This document shows, in pieces, positions 1 through 6,183 of a stretch of 22,694 bases of DNA. Source of the DNA: Candidatus Woesearchaeota archaeon. Its GTDB lineage: Archaea > Nanobdellota > Nanobdellia > Woesearchaeales > GW2011-AR9. Position numbers and translations under genes: made by a program. The notes under the pieces are model-generated. The model saw nothing but the letters and a program-made list of their open reading frames with translations, had not been told where the DNA came from and made no database searches. The stretch covers positions 1-22,694 of the forward strand of contig JAGVYX010000022.1 in the NCBI GenBank assembly GCA_018303045.1, written 5' to 3'. Numbering within the stretch: position 1 is the first letter of the stretch; the number at the start of each line of letters is the position of its first letter.

Positions 1-369
1 GACTGGCACACCAATCAAAACGAAAGCAGTAATGGTTCCATAAGTTATGCCGATTCCTGCCAATACTCCGGCGGGCATAAAGACAGCCGAGATAATGGCT
101 AAAACCAGTGAAATGACTGCTCTAATATTTGGCTGAAACTGAGTTAACCGGCTGGCTTCATAAAATACTGCAAACACCAGTATGAAGACCATTAACCGCA
201 TAAACGCTTCAGCATTTGCTGCTGTATTTAAGAATCCCAGAGAAGCAATTCCTAAGATTCTTCCCCAAATATCAGTAAACGACGGGAAGTTCGTGGAACT
301 GCTTTGACAAGCAGTAAGAAATAATAATGGCATTAACGCCAAAGACCTGATCACTCTTTTTACTTCCAT
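1..369 (-). CDS. putative lipoprotein/multi-pass membrane protein (3' end outside window)
   Basis: A minus-strand frame opens with ATG at 367-369 and stays open for 123 codons to the window edge, so the C-terminus is missing. The N-terminus is a basic stretch (MEVKRVIRS), then a hydrophobic run ending in a lipobox, LTAC at residues 18-21, which suggests lipid attachment at Cys21 after export. A Ser-rich linker follows. Three hydrophobic segments then appear at roughly residues 48-66, 78-98 and 101-123, so the mature protein would be membrane-embedded. A TATA-like box lies about 25 bases upstream, consistent with a leaderless transcript divergent from the S19e operon. I do not recognise the family. 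The reading frame and lipobox are directly visible; surface localisation is inference. Confidence 0.6.
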   Translation of the reverse strand, partial: MEVKRVIRSLALMPLLFLTACQSSSTNFPSFTDIWGRILGIASLGFLNTAANAEAFMRLMVFILVFAVFYEASRLTQFQPNIRAVISLVLAIISAVFMPAGVLAGIGITYGTITAFVLIGVPV

Positions 370-390
370 AATGAATTAAGATAATTATTT

Positions 391-400
391 TATTTATAAT
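391..400 (-). promoter_or_regulatory. TATA-like box of the lipoprotein gene
   Basis: Read on the minus strand this is ATTATAAATA, centred about 25-28 bases before the ATG at 369. That is the archaeal TBP-box distance for a near-leaderless mRNA. It is divergent from the S19e promoter. Confidence 0.5.
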
Positions 401-458
401 ATTTTCCTTTTTCGGATTTGGAATTGAACGGTATTTTCTATTAAACCCCGCGGAAACA

Positions 459-468
459 TTTATAAATA
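459..468 (+). promoter_or_regulatory. TATA-like box of the S19e-L39e-L31e operon
   Basis: TTTATAAATA is centred about 25 bases upstream of the ATG at 489. A GGCGGT just before the start could act as a weak ribosome binding site, but the spacing suggests a very short leader. Confidence 0.6.
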
Positions 469-488
469 ACCATCTATCAAAAGGCGGT

Positions 489-932
489 ATGACGCATATC
501 TTATCTGTAAATCCGCAGTCATTGATTTCCCGGGCTGCCGAAGAATTGAAAAAACAAAAGATCATTCAACTGCCCGAGTGGGCCATCTTTGTTAAAACCG
601 GGCGGCATAAAATGCGGCTGCCCGATGACCTTAATTGGTGGTTTTACCGCTCAGCTGCTGTGTTAAGAAGCGTAGCTAAGTTAGGGCCTATTGGAACTGA
701 AAAGTTGCGGACCAAATATGGCGGGCTTAAAGGCAGAGGGCATAAGCCTGAACGATTTTACAAAGCTTCCGGATCAATTATCAGAACTATTCTTCAGCAA
801 TTAGAAACGTCAGGATTAATTAAGCAAACGCAAAAAGGCGCGCATAAGGGCCGCATAGCTACTCCCAAAGGAATATCTTTCTTGGACAAGCTGGCGATGC
901 AAATTACTAAGGAAGAGCGTAAACAGCAATAA
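489..932 (+). CDS. rps19e: 30S ribosomal protein S19e
   Basis: The 147-residue product has the usual length of archaeal S19e, a small-subunit protein with a winged-helix-like fold shared with eukaryotes and absent from bacteria. Recognisable family segments are PEWAIFVKTGRHK near residues 30-42, the aromatic DDLNWWFYRSAAVLRS block near 47-62, GPIGTEKLRTKYGG, and a C-terminal wing with GRIATPKGISFLDKLA. It is the first gene of a three-gene ribosomal operon with L39e and L31e, a common archaeal arrangement. The start is supported by the TATA box about 25 bases upstream. Identity is secure from sequence motifs. Confidence 0.95.
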   Translation: MTHILSVNPQSLISRAAEELKKQKIIQLPEWAIFVKTGRHKMRLPDDLNWWFYRSAAVLRSVAKLGPIGTEKLRTKYGGLKGRGHKPERFYKASGSIIRTILQQLETSGLIKQTQKGAHKGRIATPKGISFLDKLAMQITKEERKQQ

Positions 933-991
933 CATGACTCCAGCAAAAATCTTACTATTTTGGAGCTCTAGTTTAGAGGCAGATAATTAAA

Positions 992-1165
992 ATGGCCCGC
1001 TACAAACATCCGGCTAAAAAGAAGCGTTTAATTAAATTGCAGACGCATACCAAATGGGCTCCCTTTTGGACCGTGTTTAAAATTTATGGCAAGGGAAGAA
1101 GAGTTCATCCTTCCCGGCATACTCATGTTAAAAGAACTTGGAGGCGCGGCAAACCTAAAGTATAA
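992..1165 (+). CDS. rpl39e: 50S ribosomal protein L39e
   Basis: This 57-codon gene encodes a very basic protein beginning MARYKHPAKKKRL, with APFWTVFKIYGKGRRVHP in the centre and a tail of RTWRRGKPKV. The pattern matches L39e, a small, mostly extended protein that lines the peptide exit tunnel in archaea and eukaryotes. It is slightly longer than the usual 50-51 residues, because a few residues are added in the middle. It sits 59 bases after the S19e stop and 2 bases before the L31e start, clearly in the same operon. The neighbours and the conserved W/R pattern make the call firm. Confidence 0.92.
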   Translation: MARYKHPAKKKRLIKLQTHTKWAPFWTVFKIYGKGRRVHPSRHTHVKRTWRRGKPKV

Positions 1166-1167
1166 CT

Positions 1168-1542
1168 ATGGCTAAGACTGAAACTAAAGCGCTGGAAAGA
1201 ACTTATACCGTCCCTTTGCGCAGGGAATATCTTAAAGTCCCCAATTGGAATCGAACCAAAAAAGCGGTTTCTGCCTTGCGGCAATTTCTGGCTAAACATA
1301 TGAAATCAGAAGATGTGCGGTTAGGCACAGCCTTAAACAACGAATTATGGAAGCATGGCATTAAAAATCCGCCGCATCATGTTAAAGTTACTGTTTCTAA
1401 AGATGATAAAGGGGCAGTAACAGCTGAATTGTTTGGCACTAAGAAAGAAGAAGTTAAAACTAGACGGCCTAAAAAAGCAGCTGAATTAAAAAAAGAAGAA
1501 ATGACTGAAGTTAAAACTGAGCCTGTGGAAGCAGCTCCATAG
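1168..1542 (+). CDS. rpl31e: 50S ribosomal protein L31e with Lys/Glu/Ala-rich tail
   Basis: Residues 8-90 hold the L31e fold: ERTYTVPLRREYLKVPNWNR, then KAVSALRQFLAKHM, then a segment ending VKVTVSKDDKGAVTAELFG. The family is an archaeal/eukaryotic large-subunit protein near the exit tunnel. After the domain comes a low-complexity tail rich in K, E and A to residue 124. The gene ends with TAG at 1540-1542, but the frame continues with 17 more codons of the same composition (TKPAETVSKKAGRKKAE) to a second TAG at 1594-1596. The tail therefore looks recently shortened by a nonsense mutation; readthrough cannot be excluded. The start lies 2 bases after the L39e stop. Confidence 0.93.
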   Translation: MAKTETKALERTYTVPLRREYLKVPNWNRTKKAVSALRQFLAKHMKSEDVRLGTALNNELWKHGIKNPPHHVKVTVSKDDKGAVTAELFGTKKEEVKTRRPKKAAELKKEEMTEVKTEPVEAAP

Positions 1543-1613
1543 ACTAAACCAGCTGAAACCGTTTCCAAAAAAGCCGGCAGGAAGAAAGCGGAATAGTTTT
1601 TTAGAGAATTCTT

Positions 1614-1780
1614 GTTCGAAATAGACGTCATTGAAAAGTTCCTCGCTCTAGGCTCGATAGCCATCGGCTCGGCTGCGTTAAATTATGACAAAGGCAAAAA
1701 TTCCTCATGGAACCTCCTTTTTGCCAAATGATTTAAACTGAAGAGCCTCGCATATTGATGGCTATTTCGAACTTTTCAAT
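1614..1780. repeat. dispersed inverted-repeat element, copy 1
   Basis: This spacer element is bounded by inverted repeats: GTTCGAAATAG (1614-1624) pairs with CTATTTCGAAC (1762-1772), and TTGAAAAGTTC (1631-1641) pairs with GAACTTTTCAA (1769-1779). Inside is an 8-bp hairpin, GGCAAAAA (1693-1700) with TTTTTGCC (1718-1725). Bases 1631-1706 recur at 7773-7848 with one mismatch in 76. It fills most of the 350-base gap between L31e and cbf5. The nature is unknown; it could be a small non-autonomous mobile element or a structured RNA. Confidence 0.75.
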
Positions 1781-1846
1781 AACGCCTCGAAATAAAAAAA
1801 TACTTAAATTAGAATCCTTTTTAGAATTTATAATGAAGGTGAATTG

Positions 1847-1900
1847 ATGAAATTAGTATATCTGCTGCTGTTTATACTTTTAATTTCTTTTATTTTTTAA
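1847..1900 (+). CDS. 17-residue hydrophobic micro-peptide
   Basis: An ATG at 1847 follows a strong ribosome binding site (GAAGGTGA, 1835-1842) at 4-base spacing, and opens a 17-codon frame: MKLVYLLLFILLISFIF, then TAA. The peptide is one short transmembrane-like segment with a single basic residue at its N-terminus. A TTTATAAT stretch at 1827-1834 and an AT-rich box near 1799-1809 could drive transcription. Such short frames arise by chance in AT-rich DNA, and the argument for translation rests on the well-spaced Shine-Dalgarno sequence. No family is recognised. It may be a small membrane protein, or a leader peptide upstream of cbf5, which starts 46 bases later. Confidence 0.35.
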   Translation: MKLVYLLLFILLISFIF

Positions 1901-1916
1901 ATATTTTCAGAAAACC

Positions 1917-1926
1917 TTTTAATTAA
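1917..1926 (+). promoter_or_regulatory. TATA-like box of cbf5
   Basis: TTTTAATTAA lies about 25 bases before the ATG at 1947, and there is no ribosome binding site. This points to a leaderless cbf5 transcript. Confidence 0.45.
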
Positions 1927-1946
1927 AACTATTAACCAGTTCTTTA

Positions 1947-4394
1947 ATGCCTAAACAACTGTTTATCAAAAAGGAAGAAACAGGAACATTTGGCAAACCT
2001 CCCGAAGAACGAACTACCGAAGAATTAATCCAATATGGAATCGCTAATATTGATAAACCTAAAGGCCCAACAAGCCATCAAACTTCCGATTACGTTAAGA
2101 AAATTCTTAATATTTCTAAAGCCGGACATTCCGGCACTTTAGATCCGCAGGTAACCGGAGTACAGCCTATTGCCTTAGGCAAAGCCACCAGAATCACCCA
2201 ATTCTTTCTTACCGCGCCTAAGAAATATGTTTGTTTAATGCATTTGCATAAAGAGGTAGACCAAAAATTATTACAGGAGACGATTAGCAAATTTATTGGT
2301 AGAATCCAACAATTGCCGCCAATTAAAAGTGCTGTTAAAAGACAACTTAGAACGAGAGAAATTTATGAGTTTGAACTTTTAGAAGTTGAGAAACAGGATG
2401 TGTTATTTAGAGTTAAATGCCAGGCTGGGACTTATATCCGAAAACTTTGTTTGCATCCTCAAACCGCAATTTTAACCGTGAATGGTTCATTGTGCGCTTC
2501 TGATTTTTTTTTAAATCATCCAAATGTATATTCATACCATCAGGGCAAGATGATTGAGAAAAAACCTTCAGCAACTCAAAAAATTTCTGCCCCTAGGGAG
2601 GTAGTTAAAATTACTATGTCCTCGGGAGTACATTTTATAGTAACTCCTGATCACGAGCTTTTAGCTTCTCAAACAGAAGGGTATAAAATGGTAGAATCGC
2701 GGGCACTTAAAGTAGGAGATTATCTTGTTAAAAGCCTCGCTTTTCCAAATATCTCAATAGATTATGCAATCGCAGATCTGTTAGATGATAACTACTTAAT
2801 ACAACAAGAAGATATCAAAGAAAGGTGCAAGCAAGCACTTATTTCTAAATATGGAAGTATCCGTGGAATGCACCGTAAGCTCAAATTGGATAGAAAAGCA
2901 TTTTTAACTAAGGCAAATTATGCCATTAGCATTCGACATTTAAAGCTCGCCGGAGTCTATGAAGAGGTCAAGAAGAATATCCACACGTTTAAAACGCAAA
3001 AAGGGACTATTATTGAAATGAGAGAATTGGGGGAAGACTTCTTCTATCTCTTAGGTTTAATTGCTTCTGATGGAAATAATACTAAGGAGAGGAAGACAGA
3101 CCGCCATACTAGAATAAAATTTCATAATAACGAAGAAATCCTTATAGATAATTTTGTGAAGATGCATAATGATTTATTTCCTTCAATTGCAATATCTAAA
3201 AGAAAGGTAACAACTAAGCTATGGCAGCTAGATACATCTAATAGTTTTTTAGCAACTATAGCTGCTTCGTTAGGTGTAAAGAGTCCTCAGAAAGAATCAT
3301 CACTATCTCCAATTATAAACTTAAAAAATAATTTGATTACCGCTTTTTTGCGCGGGTATTTTGAGGGGGATGGTTCGATATACCATAAAGAGACCATCAC
3401 CAACGATAAGAGTAAAATAGGTATCCATACCGTTAGCTATGCAGATGCTGTAAACTTACATAAAATGTTATTAAAAATTGGAATTCAAAGTAAAATTTTT
3501 AAGAGAAACCATTTTTCATCTTTAATAAAGAAAAGATGCGTTATATATGATGTTACTATCGGTAACATTTCGGCAGAAAAAAAGTTCATAACTAAAATTG
3601 GAACAAAGCATCCTAAAAAAGCTGAAAAGTTTAAAAAAATATTAAATTTAAATTACCATACGGATCCTAACGATCATCTCTATGTTGGCTTGCATTACAA
3701 AGAAGAGATTAGGAAAAATAAAGCAAAGCTTTACCGAATGGGCGGAAATTTATCCAGAGTTTTAAGCATTAATATTCCAATTACTCTAGCTTTCTATAAA
3801 AAAGCTTCAAAGATGGTAAGCTTACCTCAATTAGATGAATTTGTTATAGAAAAAATTAATTCCATAGAAATCCTACCAGGAGAAGGGTATGTTTACGACC
3901 TTACCGTCCCAGAGACTCATAATTTTCTTATTGAGACTGGATATGTTTCATCAAACTGCCACGATCTAGGCCAAGAGTTAAAGATTGGCGCGCATATGGC
4001 TGAATTAAGGCGAACACAAGCCGGCCCATTCACGGAAAAAGATAATCTCGTTACGTTAAACGATTTGCAGGATGCTCTTCATTACTATAAAGATGAAGGT
4101 AACGATAAATATTTGCGTTATTGTATTCAACCGATTGAAAACGCTTTAAAAAATTTATCCAAATGTTGGATCTTTGACACTACTATCGTCAGTTTATCTC
4201 ATGGCCGTGATTTAGCTATCCCGGGAATTAGTAAACTAGAGAATTTTAAGAAAAGCGAGACTGTGGCCATTCTAACTTTAAAAGGTGAGTTGGTCGCGAT
4301 TGGGGAAGCTTTAATGTCGGCAGTGGAGATCAACACGCAGCAGAAAGGATTGGCAGTAAAAGTTAAAAAAGTGTTTATTGAGGCGCAGCCATGA
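1947..4394 (+). CDS. cbf5: H/ACA RNP pseudouridine synthase Cbf5 with in-frame intein
   Basis: The host protein is residues 1-167 plus 671-815, 312 residues after splicing, close to the usual archaeal Cbf5 length. Cbf5 is the catalytic subunit of H/ACA ribonucleoproteins and converts uridine to pseudouridine in rRNA; archaeal Cbf5 can also modify tRNA U55. Family motifs are NIDKPKGPTSHQTS, the catalytic-Asp motif GHSGTLDPQVTG (Asp in TLDP), the KYVCLMHLH strand, and the RVKCQAGTYIRKL-CHDLG motif, which the intein splits. The C-terminal part (GISKLENFKKSETVAILTLKGELVAIG) fits a PUA RNA-binding domain. Without splicing the active-site motif would be broken, so the gene depends on protein splicing. 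The stop overlaps the next start by 4 bases. Confidence 0.95.
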   Translation: MPKQLFIKKEETGTFGKPPEERTTEELIQYGIANIDKPKGPTSHQTSDYVKKILNISKAGHSGTLDPQVTGVQPIALGKATRITQFFLTAPKKYVCLMHLHKEVDQKLLQETISKFIGRIQQLPPIKSAVKRQLRTREIYEFELLEVEKQDVLFRVKCQAGTYIRKLCLHPQTAILTVNGSLCASDFFLNHPNVYSYHQGKMIEKKPSATQKISAPREVVKITMSSGVHFIVTPDHELLASQTEGYKMVESRALKVGDYLVKSLAFPNISIDYAIADLLDDNYLIQQEDIKERCKQALISKYGSIRGMHRKLKLDRKAFLTKANYAISIRHLKLAGVYEEVKKNIHTFKTQKGTIIEMRELGEDFFYLLGLIASDGNNTKERKTDRHTRIKFHNNEEILIDNFVKMHNDLFPSIAISKRKVTTKLWQLDTSNSFLATIAASLGVKSPQKESSLSPIINLKNNLITAFLRGYFEGDGSIYHKETITNDKSKIGIHTVSYADAVNLHKMLLKIGIQSKIFKRNHFSSLIKKRCVIYDVTIGNISAEKKFITKIGTKHPKKAEKFKKILNLNYHTDPNDHLYVGLHYKEEIRKNKAKLYRMGGNLSRVLSINIPITLAFYKKASKMVSLPQLDEFVIEKINSIEILPGEGYVYDLTVPETHNFLIETGYVSSNCHDLGQELKIGAHMAELRRTQAGPFTEKDNLVTLNDLQDALHYYKDEGNDKYLRYCIQPIENALKNLSKCWIFDTTIVSLSHGRDLAIPGISKLENFKKSETVAILTLKGELVAIGEALMSAVEINTQQKGLAVKVKKVFIEAQP
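2448..3956 (+). other. LAGLIDADG intein inside Cbf5 (503 residues)
   Basis: Residues 168-670 have no counterpart in Cbf5 and carry the intein blocks in order. The first residue is Cys168 (CLHPQTAILTVNG, block A). Block B includes VTPDHELLAS with the conserved His. Two LAGLIDADG-type helices follow: LLGLIASDGN at about 368-377 and LRGYFEGDGS at about 468-477. Block F is YVYDLTVPETHNFL, and the end is VSSN (Asn670) followed by Cys671 as the +1 nucleophile. All residues needed for splicing are visible, though the penultimate residue is Ser rather than the usual His, a variation known in some inteins. Both endonuclease helices keep an acidic residue, so homing activity is possible. The coding is more AT-rich than the exteins, consistent with horizontal arrival. 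Confidence 0.93.
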
Positions 4395-4705
4395 GCGCAA
4401 TTGCCAATAATTTAATGGATTATTTAAAATGCATGTATGCCAACAAGGCTACTTTGTTGGGCAATAGCGGTTTTTTAGGCTCTTCCACAGTTCTTGCGGC
4501 TCATTATTCCGGTTTTATCAACCTTAACCCTAAAATGGCGGAAACTTTGCTTTGTGGTGGAATCAGCGGTTTTATGGTTACTCTCACCACAGGTTTTGGC
4601 CTGGAAACTTCCTATTCCTATCAATGGGTCAAGAAAATTATCGCCAGCGAGAAAACCGAATGCTTGTTAAGGCATCTTAATCCGCTAGCGGGAATATTGC
4701 AATAA
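4391..4705 (+). CDS. small uncharacterised protein coupled to cbf5
   Basis: The ATG overlaps the cbf5 stop (ATGA, 4391-4394), so translation is probably coupled. The 104-residue product has two moderately hydrophobic, Gly/Ser-rich stretches, at about residues 24-42 and 54-70, and a basic C-terminus (WVKKIIASEK). It may be a small membrane protein with two passes or a glycine-rich hairpin. I do not recognise the family. The overlap and an uninterrupted frame make it a likely real gene. The 106-base gap to the convergent gnd gene holds no other feature I can see. Confidence 0.6.
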   Translation: MSAIANNLMDYLKCMYANKATLLGNSGFLGSSTVLAAHYSGFINLNPKMAETLLCGGISGFMVTLTTGFGLETSYSYQWVKKIIASEKTECLLRHLNPLAGILQ

Positions 4706-4811
4706 AAAAGGCATAGAGCTAGCCTTGAGAGAGAATGGTTTAGAACGGCTATTGTAATCTAACGAGAGGTATAATTAAAAACTCGATTTAATTTTCTTGA
4801 ACATTCATCCT

Positions 4812-5702
4812 CTATTTCTTCTCCACCGCATGCCCGCCAAACTCATTTCTGACAGCGGCAATAGTTCTTTTGCCTAAGGCAAACCGATCGCTAGCGTCCT
4901 GCCGAATTTTAACTGCCGCTTCAAAAGCTGGAGCATAGCCATTAACTGCGGCTCTGGTTTTCTGCAGTTCTTCGATAGTTACGCTGCCAATTTTTGCGCC
5001 AATTTCCTTAAAATCTTCTCTTTTCAAAGCTCTGGTAGTTAACTCCAATAACCAACTTCTTACTACCGAAGCCGGCTCCCAGACAGAAGTAGCTTGATCC
5101 AGTTTAATCGGGTGCTTAAATTTGCTTAATAATTCTACTCCTTCAGCTAGCCCTTGTAGATAAACATACTCAATGATATTGTGCACGCTTTTTACAAAAT
5201 GTCCAGAACCAACCGGACCGAAATAGCCATAACCCTGTTTAGGCGCTAGAGCTTTACAATACGGTTCGATCTGTTTAAATTGGTCTTTAGGGCCGCCGAT
5301 CATTAAAGTGTAGCCATTCTTTAAACCCCAAATTCCTCCCGAGACTCCGCAGTCAAAGAAATGAACGCCATATTCTTTACAGAGTTGATCATGTTTTTCG
5401 GCATTGCCGTAAAAATCATTAGCGCCGTCAACAATAATGTCGCCTTTATTTAGCTTAGGTAAAATTTCTTTAATCATTTCGTCGGTAACCTGGCCTGCCG
5501 GCAGCATTAGCCAGATGATTTTATTTTTTCCTGACTTTGAAATTAGTTCATCTACAGTGTAAGCTGGAACCGCTCCTTTCTTGGCAATTTCATCTACTTT
5601 ATCTGCGGTGCGGTTATAAGTCACTACTGGAATCTGATGAAGCAGCAATCGTTCTACCATGGAAAAGCCCATGCGCCCCAAACCAATAAATCCGAGAGCC
5701 AT
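4812..5702 (-). CDS. gnd: 6-phosphogluconate dehydrogenase (short, decarboxylating type)
   Basis: The enzyme oxidises and decarboxylates 6-phosphogluconate to ribulose 5-phosphate, the third step of the oxidative pentose phosphate pathway. At 296 residues it matches the short bacterial-type class rather than the roughly 470-residue form. A Rossmann motif GFIGLGRMGFSM sits at residues 4-15, the substrate loop CGVSGGIWG at about 118-126, and the catalytic-lysine motif GSGHFVKSVHN near 166-176; the C-terminal half is helical. It starts at ATG 5702 with a TATA-like sequence about 25 bases upstream and no clear ribosome site. A fragment of its 5' end is duplicated at 18161-18221, in front of zwf. 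That makes zwf (18379-19755) its likely former operon partner. Confidence 0.9.
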   Translation of the reverse strand: MALGFIGLGRMGFSMVERLLLHQIPVVTYNRTADKVDEIAKKGAVPAYTVDELISKSGKNKIIWLMLPAGQVTDEMIKEILPKLNKGDIIVDGANDFYGNAEKHDQLCKEYGVHFFDCGVSGGIWGLKNGYTLMIGGPKDQFKQIEPYCKALAPKQGYGYFGPVGSGHFVKSVHNIIEYVYLQGLAEGVELLSKFKHPIKLDQATSVWEPASVVRSWLLELTTRALKREDFKEIGAKIGSVTIEELQKTRAAVNGYAPAFEAAVKIRQDASDRFALGKRTIAAVRNEFGGHAVEKK

Positions 5703-5728
5703 ATTTTTTCTTTAAGCAATAGAATATT

Positions 5729-5805
5729 TTAAGTTTTCTGTTTCTTGACATAATTGTAGGCTTCTATTTTTACATTATATCGGAGTTCCAGAATCAGGCA
5801 GTATA
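5729..5805 (-). pseudogene. 3' fragment of a duplicated membrane-protein gene
   Basis: Read on the minus strand, this stretch encodes the last 25 or so codons (LILELRYNVKIE...KKQKT-stop) of the membrane protein that is intact at 17604-18134. The duplicated block is 5656-5805 against 18058-18207: 150 bases with 4 mismatches and no gaps, running into the gnd start. The 5' part of the gene is missing here; sequence matching the zwf 3' flank abuts it. It is therefore a relic, and the gnd promoter lies within and just after it. Confidence 0.85.
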
Positions 5806-5829
5806 GGCCTTTGCGTTATTTAGTGTATT
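5802..5829 (-). repeat. 28-bp segment shared with the zwf 3' flank
   Basis: The reverse complement of 5802-5829 matches 19754-19781, which overlaps the zwf stop, at 27 of 28 positions. Here it directly adjoins the membrane-gene fragment. It marks a recombination junction between the gnd and zwf loci. Confidence 0.8.
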
Positions 5830-5862
5830 GTTATTTAGTGGATTAATTTAGTAAGGGATATA

Positions 5863-5905
5863 TAGTAATTGTGAATTATTTCCGAATATTTGTTCACAAT
5901 TACTA
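5863..5905. repeat. 12-bp inverted repeat element, copy 1
   Basis: TAGTAATTGTGA (5863-5874) and TCACAATTACTA (5894-5905) form a perfect 12-bp inverted repeat around a 19-base loop. The same arms with the same loop length occur at 16964-17006. Both copies are followed by related sequence with GTGTGGATAA and TTTAACACATTTG motifs, to about 5972 here. It could be an operator for a dimeric regulator or a small mobile hairpin. It lies about 160 bases upstream of gnd. Confidence 0.75.
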
Positions 5906-6027
5906 ATAGCAAATGGAGTGCAGTTCAAAATGTGTGGATAAGTGTACGAATATTTAACACATTTGTTATATTAGAAATGTGTTATTATTTACACCAATTA
6001 ACGCATTTCTCTATAGTATAATATATT

Positions 6028-6120
6028 ATCGTAAATTATTTGATCGTATAATTATTTGATCGTATAATTATTTGATCGTATAATTATTTGATCGTATAAT
6101 TATTTGATCGTATAATTATT
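6028..6120 (+). repeat. 16-bp tandem repeat array
   Basis: The unit GATCGTATAATTATTT begins at 6042, 6058, 6074, 6090 and 6106, with a degenerate partial unit before the first (6028-6041). The five full units are essentially identical. The array lies between psmA and gnd and has no spacers, so it is not CRISPR. The remainder of the 5703-6183 spacer is AT-rich with no gene I can support. Confidence 0.95.
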
Positions 6121-6183
6121 ACTGCCAACTATATAAAAACTACTAAATATCCCTAAGCCTAGGCCGGCATAATGAAACTATGC

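Noticed and set aside
1540..1596. Genome-wide recoding of TAG (e.g. pyrrolysine) suggested by L31e and the small peptide
   Set aside because: Other intact genes (gnd, the CPYC glutaredoxin) end with TAG, and the peptide ends in two consecutive TAG codons, so TAG is an ordinary stop.
5933..5941. TGTGGATAA, identical to a bacterial DnaA box, here and at 17020-17028 in AT-rich DNA
   Set aside because: The window is archaeal, where DnaA is absent; the motif is part of a duplicated element beside the 12-bp inverted repeat, not an origin.
6028..6120. CRISPR-like repeat array
   Set aside because: The 16-bp units are directly adjacent with no spacers, so it is a simple tandem repeat.
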